Shown here one piece after another: positions 25,494 to 34,518 of a stretch of 52,397 nucleotides of DNA. Position 1 is the first letter of the stretch. Each line of letters starts with the position of its first letter. Source of the DNA: Nitrospira lenta (lineage in GTDB: Bacteria > Nitrospirota > Nitrospiria > Nitrospirales > Nitrospiraceae); the NCBI GenBank assembly GCA_945865525.1, contig CAMBDY010000015.1:1-52397 (forward strand), read 5' to 3'. The notes beneath the pieces are model-generated. The model ran no database searches, was not told where the DNA came from, and saw nothing but the letters and a program-made list of their open reading frames with translations. Both the position numbers and the translations under genes were made by a program.

Positions 25494-26833
25494 GTATGAC
25501 CAGCCACAAGACTTGGCCAAAGCTGACAAGCCGAGAGGAATTCCAGTTTCTTGCGGAGCTGGCCATGAAACGGTCAACCGGCGATCACACGCGGGTCTCG
25601 CTGGAGGATTGGCATGGAGGGACAACGCGGTTTGCCAATAATCAAATCGTCCAGAACGTCGATACGAGGAGGGGTTCGCTGAGTGTGACGGTAGCCTTTG
25701 GGAAACGGCAGGGCACAGCCGCCACGACGGATTTTACCGCCGGATCGGTGCAAGAGACGGTGGCTAGAGCCGCGCAGCTCGCGCGCCTTTCACCGGAGGA
25801 TCCTGAGTATCTTCCACCGATGGAACCTCAAGTCTATCTGACGCCTCCGACGGCGAGGCCCGAAACGGCTGCGGCAGGGCCGGCCCGCCGGGTGGAATAT
25901 GTGAATGAAGCGATCGGGCAATGCCGGATAGAAAATCTTGCCGCCGCCGGAATCGTGTCATCGTCAGTGGCCACGGTCGGTGTGGCTGCCAGTACCGGAC
26001 TCTTTGCCTATGAACAACGGACCGATGCGCGGTTCAGCCTCACAGTTCAGGCCGGCGAGGCGACGGGTTGGGGCGCATCGGCCCATCGGTCCATCGACCA
26101 TCTGAAAATCTATGAGCGGACCATCACCGCGATCACGAAAGCGAAGCGCGGCGGGGAAGTGCGGGAACTGCCTCCTGGGCGCTATACCGTGATCCTTGAG
26201 CCTGCCGCCGTTGCAGGGCTTTGGTCGCAGCTGCTCTGGGCGCTTGATGCGAAGTCTTACGAGAAAGGCACAAGCGCCTTATCCGGTAAATTAGGTAAGC
26301 CAATCGTCGATCGGCGGCTGACGCTCCGCAATTTGCCGGTGCACGAGGATCTTCTGGGAGTTGGTTTTACCACTGAGGGGTTGCCGACTCTAGAATCAAA
26401 CTGGATTACAGAGGGCGCGCTTACCCAATTAGCATATGACCGTTTCACGGCAAAGGAGCGAGGGATCGAGAGAATTCCCACGCTTGACGCTCCTTGCCTG
26501 TCAGGCGCCGGAGCGCCCTTGCCGAACTTGCACGAGTTGATTAAGCAGACAGAACGAGCCATTCTTGTGACAAACTTCTGGTACATTAGAATGGTGAACC
26601 CGATTGATCTCACCTTGACCGGCATGACGAGAGACGGCACGTTTCTCGTCGAGAATGGAGCGATCGTATCGGCGGTCAAGAATTTTCGGTTTCATGAGAG
26701 CCCGCTGCACGCCTTCAACCGGATTGAGTCCTTCACTGGTCCAGCTGAAACAATCACGTCGGAGACCAGTAAGCTCCTAGTGCCGGCAATGAGGCTTCGT
26801 GATTTTAATTTTTCCAGCGTCACGAAATTCTAG
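25490..26833 (+). CDS. pmbA: TldE/PmbA subunit of the TldD/E protease
   Basis: The 447-residue partner of TldD. It belongs to the same U62 fold but lacks an HExxxH zinc motif, as expected for TldE. Family features include the N-terminal NQIVQNVDTRRGSLSVTVAFG strand and the C-terminal LTGMTRDGTFLVENGAIVSAVKNFRF block. The ATG overlaps the tldD stop (ATGA), so the two subunits are translationally coupled. Confidence 0.93.
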   Translation: MSMTSHKTWPKLTSREEFQFLAELAMKRSTGDHTRVSLEDWHGGTTRFANNQIVQNVDTRRGSLSVTVAFGKRQGTAATTDFTAGSVQETVARAAQLARLSPEDPEYLPPMEPQVYLTPPTARPETAAAGPARRVEYVNEAIGQCRIENLAAAGIVSSSVATVGVAASTGLFAYEQRTDARFSLTVQAGEATGWGASAHRSIDHLKIYERTITAITKAKRGGEVRELPPGRYTVILEPAAVAGLWSQLLWALDAKSYEKGTSALSGKLGKPIVDRRLTLRNLPVHEDLLGVGFTTEGLPTLESNWITEGALTQLAYDRFTAKERGIERIPTLDAPCLSGAGAPLPNLHELIKQTERAILVTNFWYIRMVNPIDLTLTGMTRDGTFLVENGAIVSAVKNFRFHESPLHAFNRIESFTGPAETITSETSKLLVPAMRLRDFNFSSVTKF

Positions 26834-26857
26834 CGAACAAGTGAGAAGGATGATTTT

Positions 26858-27475
26858 ATGAACAGACAAGCGTCGCTCTCCGTTTGTGTCGGGGTTGCGA
26901 TGGCCCTTGGAGCTTGGACCCTCTACGTGACCGATCCGGTGACGGCGGCGACTTCCAGTAAGGCCTACTTTGCGGGAGGCTGTTTCTGGTGCATGGAAGA
27001 AGTCTTCGAGAAGGGCGAAGGAGTTCTGTCTGTGACCTCTGGCTATATGGGAGGTACGGCCGCTAATCCGAGCTACGAAGAGGTTTCGGGGGGACAGACA
27101 GGCCATGCGGAATCGGTCGAAGTGGTCTACGACCAGACCAAGGTACGCTACCAGACGTTATTGGAAATCTTCTGGCGTAACGTCGATCCAATCACCCCGA
27201 ACGCGCAATTTTGCGACCACGGTAGCCAATATCGTGCTGCTATTTTTTTTCAGAGCGACGAAGAAAAGCGCGCGGCGGAATCGTTCAAACAGACTATCGA
27301 GCAATCGAAACGATTGAAGGGGGCGATTGTTACGCAGATTGTACCGACTGCTCAATTTTATCCAGCTGAGGAGTACCACCAGGACTTCTACAAAAAGAAT
27401 CCAGTGCGCTACAAATTCTATAAATACAATTGTGGCCGGGCTCAGCGATTAGAAGAGTTATGGGGAAAGCCGTAA
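26858..27475 (+). CDS. msrA: Peptide-methionine (S)-S-oxide reductase with export signal
   Basis: MsrA repairs oxidised methionine in proteins. The catalytic motif GGCFWC is seen with the active cysteine at residue 42. The family block ADDIQF-like ITPNAQFCDHGSQYRAAIFF and the C-terminal resolving-Cys region YKYNCGRAQRLEELW follow. Residues 1-32 form a hydrophobic segment ending TAATSSK, a likely signal peptide or anchor, so repair is probably in the periplasm. GAAGGA lies upstream of the ATG. Most MsrA proteins are cytosolic, so the exported form is notable. Confidence 0.93.
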   Translation: MNRQASLSVCVGVAMALGAWTLYVTDPVTAATSSKAYFAGGCFWCMEEVFEKGEGVLSVTSGYMGGTAANPSYEEVSGGQTGHAESVEVVYDQTKVRYQTLLEIFWRNVDPITPNAQFCDHGSQYRAAIFFQSDEEKRAAESFKQTIEQSKRLKGAIVTQIVPTAQFYPAEEYHQDFYKKNPVRYKFYKYNCGRAQRLEELWGKP

Positions 27476-27573
27476 CTGAGGCTCTTCGCAAGAATAACAG
27501 GACAAGTTTTCATCCACAGTGTATATTTTAAAAGGCGACAAGTGCGTCAGTACGTTTTCCGTGAGGTTTGCCT

Positions 27574-28083
27574 GTGAAACATTCGACCAGACGATCGACT
27601 AGAAAACCGATAATAGGCGTGATGGGTCCTGCCAAGGCAGGCGCCAAAGAATTAGCCGATGCTAAAACTTTGGGAGAGCTCATTGCCCGTCAAGGCTGGA
27701 TGCTTCTGACGGGTGGGCGTGCGAGCGGTGTGATGGATGCGGTGAGCGAGGGGGCGAAGTCTGTGCCGGGCAGTTTGACGATCGGGGTTCTGCCTGACAG
27801 CAAGGCCTCCGTGTCCCGATATGTGGATGTAGCGATTCTCACGGACCTGGGTCAGGCGCGTAATAATGTGAATGTTATGTCTAGCGATATCATCGTTGCC
27901 TGCGGGCTCGGGGGGACTGGGACTGTTTCGGAAGTGGCCTTGGCGCTTAAGGCCAAGAAGATCGTCATTCTACTGGGAGCCGATAAGGCAGGAGTGAGTC
28001 TGTTCACAAATCTCGCACCGAAGCTTGTTCATGCCGCTGCCTCGCCGGAAGAAGCGGTAAAACTAATCGGCGATTTGCTCTAG
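27574..28083 (+). CDS. LOG-like (TIGR00725-type) nucleotide-binding protein
   Basis: A 169-residue SLOG/LOG-fold protein. The order is IGVMGPAKAG (first nucleotide loop), GWMLLTGGRASGVMDAVSEGAK (LOG motif), ARNNVNVMSSDIIVACGLGGTGTVSEVALAL and a C-terminal VLL strand. These resemble the PGGxGTxxE type of LOG proteins, with GGTGTVSE here. The GTG at 27574 is chosen because GAGG lies about seven bases upstream; a TTG at 27568 is too close to it. A basic N-terminus (KHSTRRSTRK) precedes the fold. The substrate is unknown. Confidence 0.78.
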   Translation: MKHSTRRSTRKPIIGVMGPAKAGAKELADAKTLGELIARQGWMLLTGGRASGVMDAVSEGAKSVPGSLTIGVLPDSKASVSRYVDVAILTDLGQARNNVNVMSSDIIVACGLGGTGTVSEVALALKAKKIVILLGADKAGVSLFTNLAPKLVHAAASPEEAVKLIGDLL

Positions 28084-28207
28084 CCGTTGCTTTAGTGTCT
28101 TCTGAGACTTCCGACTAATTATTTTTTTGTTTTCGCGGACAGCCGGCCTGACTTGCTGGCAATCGCACTGCGAAAAGAGAGACTCGTTGATCTAGGAGAA
28201 ATACACG

Positions 28208-29365
28208 GTGACACGGCACATCAACCAGCGAATGGCAGACATGGCCCATTCGGAGATTCGAGCCATGACCCAAGCCTGTGTGAATGCGAAGGGTCTCAAT
28301 ATGGCGCAGGGAGTCTGCGATACGCCGGTTCCTCCTGTGGTGTTGCGAGCTGCGGAGCAGGCAATGGAGCAGGGCAAGAACGTTTATTCACGATTCGACG
28401 GACTACTCGAGCTCAGGCAAGCCTTGGCCATGAAGTTATTGCGGGACAATGGGATCACCGCGGATTCGGAGACTGACATCACGGTCAGTGCCGGCGCCAC
28501 CGGCTCGTTCCATTGCGCCTGTATGGCGTTGCTCAGTCCTGGCGATGAGGTGATCATTCTCGAACCGTATTATTCGTACCACATCAACGCGCTGCAGGCG
28601 GTTGAAGCGGTTCCGGTTAGGGTGAAGATGCAGGCTCCCGATTGGAGTGTTTCCGTTGCTGAGCTCGAGCGTGCGATTACACCCCGCACCAAGGCGATCA
28701 TCGTGAACTCCCCAGGGAATCCTTCCGGGAAAGTGCTCAGCTTACAGGAGCTGGAAACGCTCGCCGCGCTCGCCCAGCAGCATGATCTATTCGTCTTCGC
28801 CGATGAAATCTACGAGTACTTCCTCTATGACGGACGGACCCATGTGAGCATCGCCACCTTACCTGGCATGGCGGAGCGGACGATCACTCTCGGCGGCTAC
28901 TCGAAGACGTTCAGCATCACGGGCTGGCGCATCGGCTACAGCATCGCGTCGGCGCAATGGGCGAAGGCAATCGGCGCCATGAACGATTTACTCTATGTCT
29001 GTGCTCCAACGCCGTTGCAGGCCGGGGTGGCCGTGGGCATCCGGGAGCTCCCGAGTTCGTTCTACCGGGACAAGGCTCGTGATTTTCAGCGGAAGCGTGA
29101 CCAGTTCTGCGCGGCGCTCACAAAGGCCGGGCTGACTCCGTCAATTCCACAGGGTGCCTACTATGTGTTGGCCGATGCATCGCGCCTGCCTGGCACAACA
29201 GGAAAAGAGCGGGCGATGTTTCTGCTCGAACGGATCGGATTGGCCTCCGTCCCAGGCGAGGCCTTCTTTTCCGGACCAGAAGGGTCCCGGTTCATCCGAT
29301 TTAGCTATGCGAAGCGTGATGCTGATGTGGATGATGCTTGTCGGCGACTGGCGAAGCTCGGGTAG
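28208..29365 (+). CDS. Class I/II PLP-dependent aminotransferase
   Basis: A 385-residue fold-type I aminotransferase. The PLP lysine is K233 in GGYSKTFSITGWRIGY. Other landmarks are the SAGATGSFHCA phosphate-binding stretch, NSPGNPSGKVLS and FADEIYEYFLYDG. The GTG start has AGGAGA a few bases upstream. The substrate cannot be deduced; aspartate or kynurenine-type aminotransferases are the nearest general match. It stands alone in a plus-strand run and converges with the leuC operon. Confidence 0.9.
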   Translation: MTRHINQRMADMAHSEIRAMTQACVNAKGLNMAQGVCDTPVPPVVLRAAEQAMEQGKNVYSRFDGLLELRQALAMKLLRDNGITADSETDITVSAGATGSFHCACMALLSPGDEVIILEPYYSYHINALQAVEAVPVRVKMQAPDWSVSVAELERAITPRTKAIIVNSPGNPSGKVLSLQELETLAALAQQHDLFVFADEIYEYFLYDGRTHVSIATLPGMAERTITLGGYSKTFSITGWRIGYSIASAQWAKAIGAMNDLLYVCAPTPLQAGVAVGIRELPSSFYRDKARDFQRKRDQFCAALTKAGLTPSIPQGAYYVLADASRLPGTTGKERAMFLLERIGLASVPGEAFFSGPEGSRFIRFSYAKRDADVDDACRRLAKLG

Positions 29366-29383
29366 AATTGGTAGCAGAACTTG

Positions 29384-30259
29384 TTAGGTTTTGGGATTGA
29401 CCGTTTCATACAGTGCGGCATAATCGTCTTCGCCTAATCCCCTCGCAATGGTCTCCTCTAGCACCGGCTTGATTCCTTCTAGGCTGCGCGTCGTCAGTTT
29501 ATAGCCAGTGGCTTCTTTGAGGAAGAGCTCTACGTCTTTCAAGAGATGGCGAGTGGAAAAGTTCGGATGATGATAGTCTCGCGTCAGGAGTCTTGGCAGT
29601 TTCTTGTCGAAGGCCTCGGCGAATAGGGCGCTTTCCCGTAAGATAGCCATGAAGGTCTCTACGGGCACGCCGGCTCGTTGCACTAGGCCAAGGCTCAGCG
29701 CAAAGGCCGAGATTTCCGCCGCGATCAATTGATTGAGCGCGAGCTTCAGAGACGCGGCCTTTCCGACAGGACCGATTAGGCACGGCTTCCGGCTCAGAGA
29801 ACGCAACAGCGGGCTCCATTCATTAAATTGCCGTTTTGTTCCTCCGACCATCACCAAGAGGGTTCCAGCTTTTGCTTCCGTAAGGCTTCCCAGTACCGGT
29901 GCCTCACAATAAAATCCGCCAGCTCGCTCGACTTCGGCTTGGATGGCTAGGCTTTCTTCCTGCGCGATAGTGCCCATTTGGATCACGGTTTTGCCTCGCA
30001 GGATCGCTAAAGAAGCCTCGGTTAGCAGGACGGCGTGGATCGCCGCCGCATCGGCTAGCATCAGGACGACACAGTCTGCATGGGCCATCGCCTGTTCCGG
30101 CCTTGTGACGACGGTAATACCGCAGGCCTGCAGAGGAATCGCCTTGGCGGTGGTGCGGTTATAGACCGTGACGCAGTGGCCGGCTAACTGGAGCCGTTCG
30201 GCGATCGCTCGACCCAACAGACCGGTTCCCAACAGGGCGATGGTCATGGAGCTTCTCAC
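29384..30259 (-). CDS. 3-hydroxyisobutyrate dehydrogenase-family NAD(P) oxidoreductase
   Basis: A 291-residue beta-hydroxyacid dehydrogenase. The Rossmann motif GTGLLGRAIAERL is near the N-terminus, followed by VMLADAAAIHAVL. The catalytic lysine is in GKAASLKLALNQLIAA (KxxxN). The GTG at 30259 overlaps the stop of the phosphatase gene; an ATG at 30247 is an alternative. It is the last gene of the leuC operon. Related enzymes reduce glyoxylate/succinic semialdehyde; the actual substrate is unknown. Confidence 0.85.
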   Translation of the reverse strand: MRSSMTIALLGTGLLGRAIAERLQLAGHCVTVYNRTTAKAIPLQACGITVVTRPEQAMAHADCVVLMLADAAAIHAVLLTEASLAILRGKTVIQMGTIAQEESLAIQAEVERAGGFYCEAPVLGSLTEAKAGTLLVMVGGTKRQFNEWSPLLRSLSRKPCLIGPVGKAASLKLALNQLIAAEISAFALSLGLVQRAGVPVETFMAILRESALFAEAFDKKLPRLLTRDYHHPNFSTRHLLKDVELFLKEATGYKLTTRSLEGIKPVLEETIARGLGEDDYAALYETVNPKT

Positions 30260-31071
30260 TTTCTTTCCGGATGCAAGTGGGCCTGTTCGGCATGGACTCG
30301 AAGTGTGGTGCGCAGATCCTGATTGGCCGTAGCGGCCACGGCGATAACGCCTGAAAATGCTGGTAGAGGCTGATTGAAGAGGAAGGGCTTCCCTGCTCCG
30401 TCGCTGACCGTGCCACCGCCTTCTTCAATGAGCAGGACTCCGGCCGCTACATCCCATTCATGCTCCGGGTCGATGGTCAAGGCGGCCTGGACGCGGCCAG
30501 TTGCGACCAAGGCTAATGCATGGGCGATGGAATACATAGGACGGCATTGACCGGTTTTCGCGAGTGTTGACCAGCGGTCGATCCGGAATTCCTTGGCGCT
30601 GACCATGATGATGGGACTCAAGTTGTGAAGGGGTGCGAGGGTGACGCGCGTGCCGTTTACAAAGAGGCCCCCGCCGCGTACCGCCGTGAAGAGTTCATTG
30701 GTGGAGGGGTTGAGGATCGCGGCGGCGATTGGGACACCCCGTTCGATCAAGGCAGCAGAGATGCAAAAGTCCGGGACCCGATTGATTAAGGCTCTAGTGC
30801 CATCGATGGGGTCGATAATCCAGACCCGGTCGTTGTCGAGTCGCGCTAGGTCATCGGGGGACTCTTCCGAGAGCCAGCTATCGGATGGAAACTCCAGGCG
30901 CTGCATGTTGTGGAGGATGCGGTTAACCTCATGGTCCACGGTGGTGACCGGCGAATGGTCCGCCTTCGTCTGGACCTCGAATCCGTCTCGGACCAGCTCG
31001 CGCACGCGCAAGCCAGCTTGCTGGACCCCGTTGATCAACGTGGCGAGTGTTTGCTCTATGTTGTGCGGCAA
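30256..31071 (-). CDS. Inositol-monophosphatase / CysQ-like bisphosphate nucleotidase
   Basis: A 271-residue Mg-dependent, Li-sensitive-type phosphatase. The metal site is WLSEESPDDLAR, then VWIIDPIDGTRALINR, and the C-terminal element EWDVAAGVLLIEEGG. In this superfamily such proteins act on PAP (CysQ), inositol phosphates or fructose bisphosphate; CysQ is most likely from the residue pattern. It lies between the small membrane protein and the HIBADH-like gene, and overlaps the latter by 4 bp. Confidence 0.85.
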   Translation of the reverse strand: MPHNIEQTLATLINGVQQAGLRVRELVRDGFEVQTKADHSPVTTVDHEVNRILHNMQRLEFPSDSWLSEESPDDLARLDNDRVWIIDPIDGTRALINRVPDFCISAALIERGVPIAAAILNPSTNELFTAVRGGGLFVNGTRVTLAPLHNLSPIIMVSAKEFRIDRWSTLAKTGQCRPMYSIAHALALVATGRVQAALTIDPEHEWDVAAGVLLIEEGGGTVSDGAGKPFLFNQPLPAFSGVIAVAATANQDLRTTLRVHAEQAHLHPERK

Positions 31072-31077
31072 GAAATG

Positions 31078-31437
31078 TTACTCCTGAACCACGACGCGAT
31101 CGACGAAGTAGGCGGTTTCGCCGAAACAGCTCGTCGGCAGGTACCGGTATTCTTTATAGTGCAGCACCAGCCGCTTCCCCATTACCTGCGAGAGCTGTGT
31201 GGCGATTTCCTTATCCCCCACGCTGAACTCCCAGAGCACTGGCGCGACACCTGGCATCGTGGTCATCGCCAGCTCTCCTTCGTATGTCTTGCAGATCCAG
31301 CCCTTGTGGGAAAATTTTTGAATGTAGCCGGCACGGTTCCCGTCGGAGTAGCTGTAGTTGAAAGCGACGAGCAGAGAGGCAGCACCGACGAAGAGGAGGA
31401 GGAGAAGCAGCTTCGGACCCCAGCGCCACGTCATCAT
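31078..31437 (-). CDS. Small membrane-anchored protein in the leu operon
   Basis: A 119-residue protein with one N-terminal hydrophobic segment (PKLLLLLLFVGAASLLVAFNY) and an approximately 85-residue extracytoplasmic domain containing YSYSDGNRAGYIQKFSHKG. The ATG at 31437 has GGTGA just upstream; an in-frame GTG at 31446 and ATG at 31434 are alternatives. Similar short proteins occur widely as conserved hypotheticals. It is tightly packed between leuD and the CysQ-like gene. Function unknown. Confidence 0.75.
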   Translation of the reverse strand: MMTWRWGPKLLLLLLFVGAASLLVAFNYSYSDGNRAGYIQKFSHKGWICKTYEGELAMTTMPGVAPVLWEFSVGDKEIATQLSQVMGKRLVLHYKEYRYLPTSCFGETAYFVDRVVVQE

Positions 31438-31448
31438 GTGCGTCACCG

Positions 31449-32072
31449 TTACGGGCGAAGGTCCGTGAAGAGCCAGGGCGTCTCGACCTTGCGTTGGGTT
31501 TCGTAGGCCACGATGCTGGCTTCATGCTGCAAGGTTAAGCCGATGGAGTCGAGGCCCCGGTAGAGGCAATCTTTTCGGAAGGGCTCGATTTCAAAGCGAT
31601 AGCTGGTATCGTTCGGGGTCGTCACTGTCTGCTTTTCCAGGTTTACTGTCAGCTGGTAGCCTGGTGTCGCGAGCACATCTTTCATCGTCGCCAGTACCTC
31701 GTCGGCCTTTAGGACGATAGGCAGAATGCCGTTCTGAAAGCAGTTGTTGTAGAAGATGTCGGCAAAGCTCGACGCGATGACGCAGCGGAAGCCCTGGTCG
31801 AGGAGGGCCCAGGGGGCATGTTCACGCGACGAGCCGCATCCAAAGTTATCACGGGTGAGGAGAATCGTCGCACCTTGAAAGCGCGGCTGATTCAAAAAGA
31901 ACATCGGGTCTTGTGACCCATCCTTCTGTTTGCGCCAATCGTAGAATAGCCCTTCGCGAAGCCCGGTCCGTTTGATCGTTTTTAAAAATTGTTTTGGGAT
32001 GATCTGATCGGTATCGACATTGACGCGGTCCAGTGGGGCAACCAGACCTGTTAGGAGGGTAAAGGCTTGCAT
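31449..32072 (-). CDS. leuD: 3-isopropylmalate dehydratase small subunit
   Basis: LeuD, 207 residues, forms isopropylmalate isomerase with LeuC in leucine biosynthesis. Family features are [17 protein letters not shown] near the start and the [14 protein letters not shown] motif. The ATG at 32072 is chosen by GAGG five bases upstream and by the family start [10 protein letters not shown] longer open frame runs back into leuC but is a shadow. It begins eight bases after the leuC stop codon. Confidence 0.95.
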   Translation of the reverse strand: MQAFTLLTGLVAPLDRVNVDTDQIIPKQFLKTIKRTGLREGLFYDWRKQKDGSQDPMFFLNQPRFQGATILLTRDNFGCGSSREHAPWALLDQGFRCVIASSFADIFYNNCFQNGILPIVLKADEVLATMKDVLATPGYQLTVNLEKQTVTTPNDTSYRFEIEPFRKDCLYRGLDSIGLTLQHEASIVAYETQRKVETPWLFTDLRP

Positions 32073-32079
32073 AGATCCT

Positions 32080-33483
32080 CTATTTCCAAGTTCGGATATC
32101 GACGAAGTGCCCCTCGACGGCGGCGGCCACAGCCATAGCCGGAGAGACGAGATGGGTGCGGCCCCCAGCCCCCTGGCGTCCTTCAAAATTTCGATTGCTG
32201 GTCGAGGCGCAGCGCTCACCCGGTTGAAGCACGTCGGCATTCATGGCCAAGCACATGCTGCAGCCGGCTTCTCGCCATTCGAATCCCGCGTCCTTGAAGA
32301 GGCGGTCAAGTCCCTCCTGTTCAGCTTGCTGCTTGACCAGTCCGGAGCCTGGGACCACCATCGCTCGCACGCCAGTGGCGACGCGTTTGCCTCTGGCCAA
32401 GGTGGCCGCTAATCGGAGGTCTTCGATGCGTGAGTTGGTGCAGGATCCGATGAATACCGTATCAATTTTGATATCGATGATGGGCATATTCGGGATGAGA
32501 CCCATATATTCCAAAGCCCGCTCTGTAGCCTGGCGTTGATTCACGTCGGTGATCGTCTGGGGGTCCGGGACTCGTTGATCGATGCCGGTGACCATGCCGG
32601 GACTGGTCCCCCAGCTCACTTGCGGCGCGATGTCCTCGGCCTTCATCGTGATGGTCATATCATAGGAGGCGTTCGCATCGGTCTTCAGATGCTGCCAGGC
32701 CTCTACGGCCTGTTCGAACAATTTTCCCTTCGGAGCCAAGGGACGGTCTGTCACATAGGCGATGGTCTTGTCGTCCGGCGCGACCATGCCGGCTCGCGCG
32801 CCAGCTTCGATCGACATATTGCAGAGTGTCATGCGCCCTTCCATGCTAAGGGCTCGGATCGCCGAGCCGGTGTATTCGATGACATAGCCAGTTCCGCCGG
32901 CTGTCCCAATCTTACCAATGATTGCGAGCGTGACGTCCTTCGCTGAACAGCGGCTAGAGAGGACTCCGTCGACCCGCACCTCCATGGTTTTGGGCCGCTT
33001 CTGGATCAAGCACTGGGTGGCCAGTACATGCTCCACTTCGCTGGTACCAATGCCGAAGGCCAAGGCGCCGAACGCACCATGCGTCGAGGTATGGGAGTCG
33101 CCGCAGACAATGGTCGTCCCCGGCAGGGTAAAGCCCTGCTCCGGCCCGATCACATGCACCACGCCTTGGCGGATATCGTTCATGCCGAAGAGAGTAATGC
33201 CGAAGTCGTGGCAATTTTCCTCCAGCGTCCGGATCTGTATCGCACTGAGGGGATCAGCGATGCCCACAGACCGGTCGGTGGTCGGAACGTTGTGGTCCGG
33301 CACTGCCAAGGTGGCACCGGGACGGCGAGGCTTGCGGCCTGAGAGCTTGAGCCCCTCGAACGCCTGTGGTGAGGTCACTTCGTGGACCAACTGGCGATCG
33401 ATATAGAGCAGGGTCGTCCCGTCCGGCTCTGCGCGGACGACGTGAGATTTCCAGATTTTGTCAAATAGGGTTTGAGCGGCCAT
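32080..33483 (-). CDS. leuC: 3-isopropylmalate dehydratase large subunit
   Basis: LeuC, 467 residues, aconitase superfamily with a 4Fe-4S cluster. The cysteine ligands are in [14 protein letters not shown] and GCSMCLAMN. Other marks are [15 protein letters not shown] and the start [22 protein letters not shown] lies about five bases before the ATG. It is the first gene of a five-gene minus-strand operon. Confidence 0.97.
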   Translation of the reverse strand: MAAQTLFDKIWKSHVVRAEPDGTTLLYIDRQLVHEVTSPQAFEGLKLSGRKPRRPGATLAVPDHNVPTTDRSVGIADPLSAIQIRTLEENCHDFGITLFGMNDIRQGVVHVIGPEQGFTLPGTTIVCGDSHTSTHGAFGALAFGIGTSEVEHVLATQCLIQKRPKTMEVRVDGVLSSRCSAKDVTLAIIGKIGTAGGTGYVIEYTGSAIRALSMEGRMTLCNMSIEAGARAGMVAPDDKTIAYVTDRPLAPKGKLFEQAVEAWQHLKTDANASYDMTITMKAEDIAPQVSWGTSPGMVTGIDQRVPDPQTITDVNQRQATERALEYMGLIPNMPIIDIKIDTVFIGSCTNSRIEDLRLAATLARGKRVATGVRAMVVPGSGLVKQQAEQEGLDRLFKDAGFEWREAGCSMCLAMNADVLQPGERCASTSNRNFEGRQGAGGRTHLVSPAMAVAAAVEGHFVDIRTWK

Positions 33484-33664
33484 GGTAACTCCTCAATGAT
33501 CGATTCCCCCGGATGGCACCTCCGAGTGCATAGTATACAGAGTCCTCCCCTAGTCTGCACAAGAGCGTGCGCCACAATTCTTGCGTTGAACGGGTGGACG
33601 TGGTACCACCGCCAAGTTAGCTGGCATGAGGTCCCGTCCCTTCAGCTACACCAGAGGATTCCCC

Positions 33665-34135
33665 GTGACATCTCAAGTTTGGACCGACCCAGCCGTGATT
33701 AAGTGGTCGCAACTGCTACTCAATAGTTTTCGCCGTTGGACCGGGCGTGAACTACTCGAACGCGTGGGCGATCCCGCGTACCAGGCCCATGCCCTCTTTC
33801 TCTCTCCCTTCGTCGTCGTGTCGCACGGGGTGGATGAGGACCCTCTACTCAATTATGGGAACCAGATGGCTTTGGACCTGTGGGGGTTGTCCCGGGATCA
33901 ATTCATGTCAACGCCCTCTCGGCTCACTACCGAACCGATCAATCAAGCTGAACGGGAATGGATGTTGGAACAGGCGAAAGTCCACGGCTACCTCGACACC
34001 TATCGCGGGGTAAGAATTACCTCAACCGGCCGGCGCTTTCTCGTCGATAATGCCAGGATCTGGAATGTCATGAACACACAGGAGCAGAGGGTCGGACAGG
34101 CAGCGAGTTTTTCGCAATGGACCTGGCTCACTTGA
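33665..34135 (+). CDS. MEKHLA-domain protein
   Basis: A 156-residue protein matching the MEKHLA/PAS-like family. The family name signature is degenerate, but the order YQAHALFLSPFVVVSHG, LLNYGNQMALDLWGL and the C-terminal W-N region (IWNVMNTQ) fit. PAS-like folds bind small ligands or signals. The GTG at 33665 has AGAGGA about six bases upstream and is preferred to the longer in-frame start at 33626. It converges with the DUF1653 gene, the two stop codons being adjacent. Confidence 0.7.
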   Translation: MTSQVWTDPAVIKWSQLLLNSFRRWTGRELLERVGDPAYQAHALFLSPFVVVSHGVDEDPLLNYGNQMALDLWGLSRDQFMSTPSRLTTEPINQAEREWMLEQAKVHGYLDTYRGVRITSTGRRFLVDNARIWNVMNTQEQRVGQAASFSQWTWLT

Positions 34136-34363
34136 TCAGCTGGTTGGTTCGTCCGGGAGCCGTTCGAATCGTGGATACGGAAGACCTTTGACCAGCACGG
34201 TTTCCAGAAACATCGTCAGGGGTCTGATCCAGAGGCCTCGTTCGCCATAGAGAGCCCGATAGACGACGAACTCCTCTTCCGTTTCCGAATGCCGCGCTAC
34301 CTCGAGTACTTCATACTCGTAGCCATTTTTGTAATGTCGATAGCGGCCAGGCTGGATCATCAC
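34136..34363 (-). CDS. DUF1653 protein
   Basis: A 75-residue DUF1653 protein. The pattern PGRYRHYKNGYEYEVLEVARHSE and YRALYGERGLWIRP is characteristic of this small beta-rich family. GGAAA lies before the two consecutive ATG codons. Function is not known for the family. It ends one base after the MEKHLA gene, convergent with it. Confidence 0.85.
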   Translation of the reverse strand: MMIQPGRYRHYKNGYEYEVLEVARHSETEEEFVVYRALYGERGLWIRPLTMFLETVLVKGLPYPRFERLPDEPTS

Positions 34364-34518
34364 GTTTCCATTTCTCTCTCACACTATATGAGAATAGACG
34401 ATGGAATAACAGTGCTGAAGGGGTCGTGTGCCGATAGCAGCCGGGCGGCCCCATCGTGTATCCTGCCCGCTCTTATATGGCTATGGGGGGGTGGGTCCCA
34501 TGATAGGGTCAGGATTCG

